Assembly (NCBI RefSeq): GCF_025751435.1
Contig: NZ_JAOWKY010000001.1
Span: 1,720,001 to 1,784,000, forward strand
Length of the DNA: 64,000 nucleotides
Direction of reading: 5' to 3'
DNA from: Albidovulum marisflavi
GTDB taxonomy: Bacteria > Pseudomonadota > Alphaproteobacteria > Rhodobacterales > Rhodobacteraceae
Shown here in pieces: positions 57,763 to 64,000 of the stretch. A program made the translations under genes and the position numbers. The notes beneath the pieces are model-generated. The model did no database searches. It saw only the letters and a list, made by a program, of their open reading frames with translations, and had not been told where the DNA came from. Numbering within the stretch: position 1 is the first letter of the stretch; each line of letters opens with the position of its first letter.

Positions 57763-58162
57763 CGATGACCTTGGCACTCGATTCAGATCCAGGTTCGATG
57801 ATAGCGAAGCCTGGGTCATCTGTCCGCCATTTGTCTGAATTGTATCGGTTCGATTGGATCTTGATCTCGCGGCCGAAGCGCATGTCACTTCTGACAACGG
57901 CGATCGCGTGCATCGAATGCGCGGCGGGCAAGCCGGCTGGCTTCGTTGCTCCTTCGCGGATCAGGACGTTTCGCTGCCGCGCGTTTGCCGCGCGCGGACA
58001 GGCTCCGAAACGGTCGATCCAGGCTTGCAGCACGGGAACGCGATCCTTGATCGCGGCATCTTTCGCGTGGGTCCCGGCGCCAGTCACCCCTACCTGGGCC
58101 TTGGCGGGAAGGGGTGGCGGCGCAACCGTGGTGACAATGCCGAAAACAGCGAGATGCGGGAA
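57763..58162. other. 400-bp stretch without a supported gene
   Basis: Upstream of the sulfurtransferase and downstream of the small basic ORF. A minus-strand frame (57704-58087) is open but overlaps the sulfurtransferase start and has no ribosome site or family match. It should hold the sulfurtransferase promoter. Confidence 0.4.
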
Positions 58163-58387
58163 TCACAGGACGTTTTTCTTCATCGCGCCAAGCGTGCGCG
58201 AAGAGCCGCGCCGCGACCTGAGCGGACCGAGCCAGCGCAGGCTCAGCGCGAGCTCCAGAAAACGGATTGCGCGGTAGGTGGCATTCGCGGCGCGGAACGC
58301 CTTTTCTTCGCCAGGGACTTGTGCGCCGAACGCGGCGATCTGGTGGGGCAGCAGGCCTGAGGTCAAGCGCGGGGTATGGCGTGGCAT
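58163..58387 (-). CDS. Small basic protein facing the BTAD regulator
   Basis: A 74-residue protein, unrecognised. Near the middle lies a hydrophobic/aromatic helix (RAIRFLELALSLRWLGPL), followed by a basic tail (RSRRGSSRTLG). ATG 58387 has a clear ribosome site, AGGAGATAGCCCC. It is divergent from the regulator gene 58536 with 148 bp between, so it is a plausible target of that regulator. The helix could associate with the membrane. Confidence 0.6.
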   Translation of the reverse strand: MPRHTPRLTSGLLPHQIAAFGAQVPGEEKAFRAANATYRAIRFLELALSLRWLGPLRSRRGSSRTLGAMKKNVL

Positions 58388-58535
58388 GGGGCTATCTCCT
58401 TTCTTGCGATGATCAAGAGTGCATGGCGCTGCGGGAGCGAAGCGGGACCGGCGACGGGAATTCAGCGGGAATCGAGCAAGACGCTTCTTCATCGACCCTC
58501 CGCGGTCTACTCTTGGTGCAAGAGGGAGCGCATGC

Positions 58536-60482
58536 ATGGCCATGGTGGAGATCAGGCTGCTCGGCGGTTTCGCCTTGAATGTCGCGGGTCTGTCGGTTGA
58601 CCTTGCGGGCCAGAAGGATCGCGCGCTGCTCGCTTTCCTTGCTGCCGAGCCAGACAAACCCCACCAGCGCGAGTGGCTGGCCGGGCTGCTTTGGGGGGAA
58701 AGCGCCGAGGCACGTGCGCGTGACAGCCTGAAGCACGCGCTCGGACGTCTTCGGCATGCGCTTGGGTCGGGCGCGGAGATGCTGGAGGCGGGGCGTGAGG
58801 CGGTGTGCGCAGGTTCCGCGGCTTACTGGCTGGATATCGCAGAGTTCGAGACGCTGTCCGCATCAGACGAGGAAGCGGCACTGGATCGTGCGCTTGGCCT
58901 TTGGGGCGGCGACCTGTTGGAGGGGTTGACGGTCGACGAACCGGGTTTCGAGGATTGGCGTGCGGGATTGGCCGCGCGTCTGCGGCAATCCCTTGATGAT
59001 GCCAGCGCTCGATACCTGACCTTGGTGGCCGAGAGCCATGATCCTGAAAAGGCCGTCGCCGCCGCCAGGCGTGCGCTGCGCCTTGATCCGCAGAGCGAGC
59101 GCGCCTGCAGGCTATTGATGCGCGGGCTCGAGGCGGCGGGGGATAGGGCCCAGGCGATGACTGCCTACCACGACTTCGCGAAACGGCTGATGGCAGCGCT
59201 CGACGTGGCGCCAGACGCGGAGACGACGCGCCTGTTTCAAGAGATCCACGCACGAGGAGCAGGCTTGCCCTTTGTGAATGACCCGGCAGAGGGATCGACG
59301 CGTCCCACGGTCGCCGTACTGCCGTTTCGAACGCTTTTGGGTGGGGAGACATGGTTTGCCGAGGGCATTGCCGAGGAGATCATTACCGCGCTGAGCCGGG
59401 TGCGGGGCATAGACCTGATCGCCCGAAGTTCCAGCTTCACGCTCGGTGCGGACCGGGCGCCCGCCGAGGCCCGACAGGCGCTTGGAGCGCGCTACCTGGT
59501 CCAGGGCAGCACGCAGCGCGACGACAGGGCAGTGCGGATAAACGTCAAGCTGACCGATGCCAGTGCCGGCACGGTCTTGTGGTCCGAGACATTCAACGAA
59601 ACGATGACCGACATCTTCGCACTCCAGGACCGCATCGCGGCGCGCGTTGCAGGGACCCTTCTGCCAAGACTGGAGGCGGCGGAAGTCGCGCGGTCGTCGC
59701 GCAAGCCGACCACGAGCCTTGATGCGTATGACCACTACCTGCGCGGCCTGCCTGAGATGCATCGCTGGTCGAAAGAGTCTTGTGATCGCGCGATCCACCA
59801 CTTCAGCACCGCCACCGAACTCGATCCCGGATTCGCTGCGGCGCATGTGATGAAGGTTCGGTGCTATTCCCAGCGAAAGGCTTCCGGCTGGATGATCGAC
59901 GTCGCGGCGGAAACGGCGGACGCCCTCAGGCTCGCCCGGCTCGCCGCCAACATCGCGCCTGACGACGCGCTGGTTTTGGCCGTGGCCGGGCTGGGGTTGG
60001 GGTATGTCGCGGGGCAGCCCGAGCAGGGCGTTCGACTGACGGAGCGCGCGCTGGCCTTGAACCCGAACCTTGCCTGGGGCTGGGTGTTCTCGGGATGGAT
60101 GCACGTCTGGCTCGGGCTGAGCGAGACGGCGATAGAGCATTTCGCGCGCGCGATGCGCCTCAGCCCTCATGATCCGCAGTTCATGATGATGCAGGCCGGC
60201 ACCGCCTGCGCCTTGTTTACGGCAGGTCGGACAGTCGAGGCCGTGGACTGGGCAGAGGCCGCCGTCGTGGGCAACCCCCAAGTCCTGATTGCCTGGTGCG
60301 CGCTTGCCGCCAGTCGCGCTGGTAGCGGCGACATCGAAGGTGCAAGAAGTGCAATGGCCGAGATCACGCGTCGCGACCCGTCGCTCCGCTCATCAAACCT
60401 GCTGACGTTCTTTCCGATCCGCGGTGAAACGAACATCCGCAAATGGAGGAAGGCGCTGGAACGCGCCGGCCTGCCGGCCTGA
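58536..60482 (+). CDS. BTAD (SARP-like) regulator with TolB-like and TPR domains
   Basis: A 648-residue cytoplasmic regulator. Residues 1-95 are a winged helix (VEIRLLGGFALNVAGLSVDL, then SLKHALGRLRHALG). Residues ~95-245 are the bacterial transcriptional activation domain (LWGGDLLEGL, ALRLDPQSERACRLLMRGLE). Residues ~255-390 are a TolB/FlgO-like domain of the adenylate-cyclase-associated type (TVAVLPFRTLLGGETWFAEG). TPR-like helices fill the rest. The ATG at 58536 follows AGGGAGCGCATGC. It resembles the CadC/SARP-type regulators common in rhizobia and roseobacters. Signal and targets are unknown; a small divergent gene lies next to it. Confidence 0.85.
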   Translation: MAMVEIRLLGGFALNVAGLSVDLAGQKDRALLAFLAAEPDKPHQREWLAGLLWGESAEARARDSLKHALGRLRHALGSGAEMLEAGREAVCAGSAAYWLDIAEFETLSASDEEAALDRALGLWGGDLLEGLTVDEPGFEDWRAGLAARLRQSLDDASARYLTLVAESHDPEKAVAAARRALRLDPQSERACRLLMRGLEAAGDRAQAMTAYHDFAKRLMAALDVAPDAETTRLFQEIHARGAGLPFVNDPAEGSTRPTVAVLPFRTLLGGETWFAEGIAEEIITALSRVRGIDLIARSSSFTLGADRAPAEARQALGARYLVQGSTQRDDRAVRINVKLTDASAGTVLWSETFNETMTDIFALQDRIAARVAGTLLPRLEAAEVARSSRKPTTSLDAYDHYLRGLPEMHRWSKESCDRAIHHFSTATELDPGFAAAHVMKVRCYSQRKASGWMIDVAAETADALRLARLAANIAPDDALVLAVAGLGLGYVAGQPEQGVRLTERALALNPNLAWGWVFSGWMHVWLGLSETAIEHFARAMRLSPHDPQFMMMQAGTACALFTAGRTVEAVDWAEAAVVGNPQVLIAWCALAASRAGSGDIEGARSAMAEITRRDPSLRSSNLLTFFPIRGETNIRKWRKALERAGLPA

Positions 60483-61170
60483 GCGGGCTGCACATGCAAG
60501 CCTGGAGCGGGATGTCTGTTCTTTCCGCGGGTTTTGGCAGGTAGAGATACCGGAGAACCATCAAGGCGCGGCATATCGCGATCGAGCGTCAGACCCGCCC
60601 CAACCCTGGGCGATCTTCCGATAAGCCAAAAGCATCTTATCGGCGGGCAAATCGATGACCCTGCGATCCGTGGCGTAGTTCGGCATGGCGAGCGGATGCT
60701 TCCATGACACGTCCTGCGTCCTCGTCGAAACTGGAAAGGTGCCGGTATCGGTCGAAAGACAGCTGACGCTTCGGCGCACGCGCCGTATCGACCTTGTCCG
60801 CATCAATGACGGGGGCGCATATCGAGCAACCCATCTGATGCTTGAAGCGATCCGAGAAGTATGAGGCCATCGGGCACGAAGTCCATGGTGTTTCATGGCC
60901 TCGCGACCTGACCTTGGCCAGTGGGGAAGCCAAGCAAGGAGCCGATATTTCGCGCGACGTCCGCCGTAGGGAGTTGCATCGCGATACCGGCATCCGGCTT
61001 GAGCCGCGGCAAGGGGCCTATGCGACTTTGCCAATGCTTGCGCCCGAAATTGGCGGTGCGTGACCTGGAGGTGCGCAGCGCGCGGCGTAGCTGTCTGGGG
61101 TGCGAGCGCGACTTCATGAGGTGTCTGTGCTAGTCTGTTTTCGGGCTTCGCGTGACAGACGAGGAAGACC
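60483..61170. other. 690-bp stretch, possible decayed gene
   Basis: No plus-strand gene is supported. On the minus strand two frames give gene-like text (YFSDRFKHQMGCSICAPVID near 60800 and LPADKMLLAYRKIAQGWGG near 60620), suggesting a frameshifted remnant of an unrecognised gene. GC content is lower than in its neighbours. Confidence 0.35.
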
Positions 61171-61956
61171 ATGCAGGACAAGTGGATCGACGGCGACGGC
61201 TACGAGATGTATGTCGGCAGGTGGAGCCGTAGGGTGGGCCTTGGTTTCCTGTCATGGCTGAACCCGCCACCCGGACGGAATTGGCTGGATCTCGGGTGCG
61301 GCACTGGCGCTCTCACATCCCAGATCCTTCAGACCTGCGATCCGAAGTCCGTCATCGGCGTCGAACCGTCAGAGGGCTTTGTCGCGCTCGCACGCGATAC
61401 AACCGACGACCCGCGGGCACGGTTCCTGCAAGGTTCCGGGGAAGAAATTCCGCTCGAAGACGGGGCCGTCGACTACGCTGTCTCCGGTTTGGTGTTGAAT
61501 TTCATTTCGGACAAGCAGAGCGCAATGGCCGAAATAATTCGATGCGTCGCAGATGGCGGAAAAGTCGCGGCCTATGTGTGGGACTATGCCGGTCATGTTC
61601 AGTTCATGCGGTACTTCTGGAACGCGGCCGTTGCCCTTGATCAACACGCAAGGGAAATGGATGAGGGCGTCCGGTTTCCAGTCTGCCGTCCACAGGCGCT
61701 GGAATCCCTCTTTTCATCCTCGGGTCTTCGCAACGTTTCGACAACTGCTATCGACATCGTAACGCCGTTCGAGGATTTCGAGGACTACTGGCGGCCATTC
61801 CTGTCGGGTGTGGGTCCCGCGCCCGGCTACTGCGTATCGCTTGATGACGACCGGCGCGAGGCTCTCAGGACCCGCCTTGCCCAAATCCTGCCAACGGATC
61901 CCGATGGCAGGATCCTGCTCGCGGCTCGGGCTTGGGCAGTTCGCGGCACAAGGTAG
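61171..61956 (+). CDS. Class I SAM-dependent methyltransferase
   Basis: A 261-residue methyltransferase. Motif I is WLDLGCGTGALTSQIL, the acidic motif II is VIGVEPSEGF and motif III/IV is GAVDYAVSGLVLNFISDK. It starts MQDKWIDGDGYEMYVGRWS, a conserved opening of a family without known substrate. The ATG follows GAGGAAGACC. It is followed 34 bp later by a second, dissimilar methyltransferase gene. Confidence 0.87.
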   Translation: MQDKWIDGDGYEMYVGRWSRRVGLGFLSWLNPPPGRNWLDLGCGTGALTSQILQTCDPKSVIGVEPSEGFVALARDTTDDPRARFLQGSGEEIPLEDGAVDYAVSGLVLNFISDKQSAMAEIIRCVADGGKVAAYVWDYAGHVQFMRYFWNAAVALDQHAREMDEGVRFPVCRPQALESLFSSSGLRNVSTTAIDIVTPFEDFEDYWRPFLSGVGPAPGYCVSLDDDRREALRTRLAQILPTDPDGRILLAARAWAVRGTR

Positions 61957-61990
61957 TCATCGAGCGAACAAAAAACTGAAGGAAGCGGCG

Positions 61991-62788
61991 ATGGAAAAGT
62001 CACCCACGTTTGCCGATCGCTATCAGTCCGTGCTGGTTCCGATCATCTTTGAGCCCTGGGCCCGGGAACTGATCCGGCGCGCCGATCCCAAGGCAGGGGA
62101 AGACATTCTGGACCTTGCATGCGGTACGGGCGTCGTCACGAGGCAAGTGGCAAAACTGGCGCCCAGGTTCGGAAGTCTTACCGGGGCCGATCACAGCGCC
62201 GAAATGTTGGAGGTCGCTAGAACGGTCGCGATTCAGGCAGGTCTTGATGCCACCTGGGTTGAATGCGACGCAGCCGAGCTGCCTTTCGAAGACGATTGCT
62301 TCGATCTGGCCTTCTGCCAGCAGGCACTGCAGTTCTTCCCCGATCGACCAGCAGCGCTGCGTGAGTTGCAACGGGTCTTGAAGCCCGGTGGCCGCGTCGC
62401 GTTCTGCGTGCAGAGAGAGCTTGACGTCAATCCCATGCTCCGGGCGCAGGCGGCTGCGCTCGACGCGCATGTCGGAGAGGAAGCGGGGGCTGCCGTCCGT
62501 GCGATTTGCAGCCTGCCGGACGCAGATGACCTTCGGATCCTGTTCGAGGATGCAGGATTTCAGAATGTCGAGGTCAATTCGGTAACCCTGACCCTGTGCC
62601 ACCCCGACGCCAAGGCGTTCGCGGAAGGCGCAATGGGGGGAATGCATACCGGCGACAAGCTTTCTGGCGTTTCCGATCGCGGCGTGGAACGCGCCGTCAA
62701 GGCGTTCCTGGCGGGCCTTGGTGGGTATCTGGATGGACCTGCACTGCGTTTCCCACATGTGTCTAATGTCGTCACGGCCAGCACCTGA
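61991..62788 (+). CDS. Class I SAM-dependent methyltransferase (UbiE-like)
   Basis: A 265-residue methyltransferase with motif I DILDLACGTGVVTRQVAKLA, motif II LTGADHSAEMLEVA and motif IV FCQQALQFFPDRPAALRELQ. It is a full-length paralogue of the interrupted gene at 43359-44171. ATG 61991 follows GAAGGAAGCGGCG. It is probably cotranscribed with the preceding methyltransferase. Substrate is unknown. Confidence 0.87.
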   Translation: MEKSPTFADRYQSVLVPIIFEPWARELIRRADPKAGEDILDLACGTGVVTRQVAKLAPRFGSLTGADHSAEMLEVARTVAIQAGLDATWVECDAAELPFEDDCFDLAFCQQALQFFPDRPAALRELQRVLKPGGRVAFCVQRELDVNPMLRAQAAALDAHVGEEAGAAVRAICSLPDADDLRILFEDAGFQNVEVNSVTLTLCHPDAKAFAEGAMGGMHTGDKLSGVSDRGVERAVKAFLAGLGGYLDGPALRFPHVSNVVTAST

Positions 62789-63003
62789 GCTGAACAGTCA
62801 CTTGCCGGTTGCTTCAAGGGCAGTGATCAATCTTCGGGATGCCCACGTTTGCAGGCGCAAAGTCCAGTCGACAGCGCACCTAATATCTGGCTGGTCCTTA
62901 CCCCTGAAAGTCTTCCGAACTGAGTGCGAGAACCTGATTGTGGCTCCACCCCGGTATCGGGAACGCCCTGGATGGGGAACCCCGGCGCCTGCGCAGCGCT
63001 GAT

Positions 63004-63642
63004 CTACGATTCCAGAATGGCACACACCTCGCGGGCGAGCGCACGCACTTCGTCCGAGGCGGAAGCAGTCCTCTTTACCTCAATCACACCAAGGCCGCTG
63101 CCTAGCGCTTCTGCATAGATCACTCTGTTTGTCAGCGATGACTGCAACTGTATTGCGTCAAGCTCCGCCACGGACTTGGCTACATCTTCGCCGACGCGCG
63201 TTCCTGCACGGGTGCGGTTCATGACAATGTACGTTGGTTTCTTGGCCTGGTTTGCCAGGTCCAGCAGATCATGGGTCGCCCAGACATCAGCCTGACTGGC
63301 AGAGACCGGTACAAGCACCAGGTCCGCCTCGCGCAAAACCCAACGAACATCGCTGTCGGCCTTGGGTGGCGTATCGATCAGAATGACATCCGCCACGCCA
63401 CCGAGCCCTCGGATCGCGCGCGAAATCCCGTAGGCGGTCGCGGTCGCGAACTGGAGGTTCGCATTTTCCCCCAGGGTCTCTTCGCGAATATCCAGCCATT
63501 TGCCAAGGCTTCCCTGGGGATCCGTGTCGAGTAGGGCAACGGTCTTTCCTTCCGCCAGGAAAGCGATTGCCAAGTTAGTCAAGAGCGTTGTCTTGCCCGC
63601 GCCCCCCTTCTGCTGCGCCACACAGATGATTTGACCGCCCAT
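63004..63642 (-). CDS. Orphan ParA-family ATPase
   Basis: A 212-residue deviant Walker-A ATPase (QQKGGAGKTTLLTNLAIAFL, with KGGxGKT at 12-18), Walker A' ALLDTDPQGSLGKW and Walker B DVILIDTPPKADSD. It is short and lacks the N-terminal DNA-binding part of plasmid type Ia ParA. ATG 63642 follows TGGAGGCTTGGCGT, which excludes the 42-residue upstream extension. No parB or parS-like repeats are near, so it may position a protein cargo rather than DNA, or belong to the orphan group in Rhodobacterales. That role is inferred. Confidence 0.85.
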   Translation of the reverse strand: MGGQIICVAQQKGGAGKTTLLTNLAIAFLAEGKTVALLDTDPQGSLGKWLDIREETLGENANLQFATATAYGISRAIRGLGGVADVILIDTPPKADSDVRWVLREADLVLVPVSASQADVWATHDLLDLANQAKKPTYIVMNRTRAGTRVGEDVAKSVAELDAIQLQSSLTNRVIYAEALGSGLGVIEVKRTASASDEVRALAREVCAILES

Positions 63643-64000
63643 ACGCCAAGCCTCCAAAATGCATTCTGCAGCGCAGCATAACGTTTGGGAGATGGAAAGG
63701 CGATAGAGCCATCGCAGAATGGAATCTATCAGAAAACTCTGTGGCTCGATAGCAAAGCGGTCCATCACCGCCGAAGGTACACAGGCCGCATCACGAAGGC
63801 GCCCATTGCCTTCCTACGATCGCATCAGTTCGACGGTTCCTGGCCGAGCGGCAATCCGGGGGGGGGGCGGGATTTCCCATGCCTACCTGATATCGCGTCG
63901 TCACCTCGCCTGCGGAAACCGAGTTTGCCGAATGGTCCTGGCAGTAGTTGCAGAGCTGGTCTTGCTCGGAAGCATACGTCGCTAGAGGCGCCGGTGGTTC
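63643..64000. other. Right-edge spacer, no gene supported
   Basis: A poly-G run (nine G) lies near 63860. One plus-strand frame (63719-63985) is open but has no ribosome site or family features. The promoter of the ParA gene should be at its left end. Confidence 0.4.

Noticed and set aside
60561-61181. 206-codon minus-strand frame upstream of the methyltransferase
   Set aside because: No ribosome site, it overlaps the methyltransferase start, and only short parts read like protein. Treated as possible decay only.

Overview
The window looks like a chromosomal segment of a high-GC alphaproteobacterium of the Rhodobacteraceae (Roseobacter/Paracoccus/Rhodovulum-like). This rests on an alphaproteobacterial glpDSTPQUV-K glycerol uptake operon, a NepR-like small protein, ureDABCEFG gene order, strong Shine-Dalgarno sites and many 4-bp ATGA/GTGA gene overlaps. 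I see no rRNA, tRNA, CRISPR array, prophage or intact insertion sequence. One transposase remnant and several gene-poor, decayed-looking stretches separate the operons.

Layout. 1-1003: no supportable gene. 1004-3110: a universal stress protein and a BCCT-type compatible-solute transporter in tandem. 3172-13438: a DeoR/GlpR regulator divergent from glpD, glpS, glpT, glpP, glpQ, glpU, glpV and glpK, which together import and phosphorylate glycerol and oxidise glycerol-3-phosphate; an iron-type alcohol dehydrogenase follows. 14.7-17.6 kb: IS3-type transposase remnant, class V aminotransferase, BON-domain protein, NepR-like anti-sigma protein. 18.7-26.3 kb: a repeat-containing type I secretion substrate with its ABC exporter and HlyD adaptor. 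26.3-31.5 kb: an N,N-dimethylformamidase-large-subunit-like protein and a tandem-fused family III CoA-transferase, divergent from a GlxA/AraC-type activator. 31.7-33.7 kb: a second stress protein and oleate hydratase.

33.9-40.8 kb (minus strand): a complete but divergent Na+-NQR operon nqrABCDEF-apbE-nqrM plus a CBS-pair protein. Its NqrB is only 260 residues and lacks the covalent-FMN motif. A pentaheme c-type cytochrome and a CPA2 antiporter diverge from it. 43.3-50.5 kb: accessory genes, namely a nonsense-disrupted methyltransferase, a winged-helix/alpha-beta-hydrolase fusion regulator, a Tat-exported intradiol-dioxygenase-like protein with a ferric-reductase-like membrane partner, two small enzyme-like genes and several small secreted or lipoproteins. 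51.2-56.3 kb: urease operon ureD-A-(small membrane protein)-B-C-E-F-G. 56.8-64 kb: 3-mercaptopyruvate sulfurtransferase-like rhodanese, a BTAD/TolB-like/TPR regulator facing a small basic ORF, two methyltransferases and an orphan ParA.

The most interesting points are the NqrB that has lost its flavin-acceptor loop while the rest of the Nqr assembly kit is kept, the fused CoA-transferase paired with a DMFase-like amidohydrolase, the winged-helix/hydrolase fusion, and the Tat protein/haem-b membrane protein pair.
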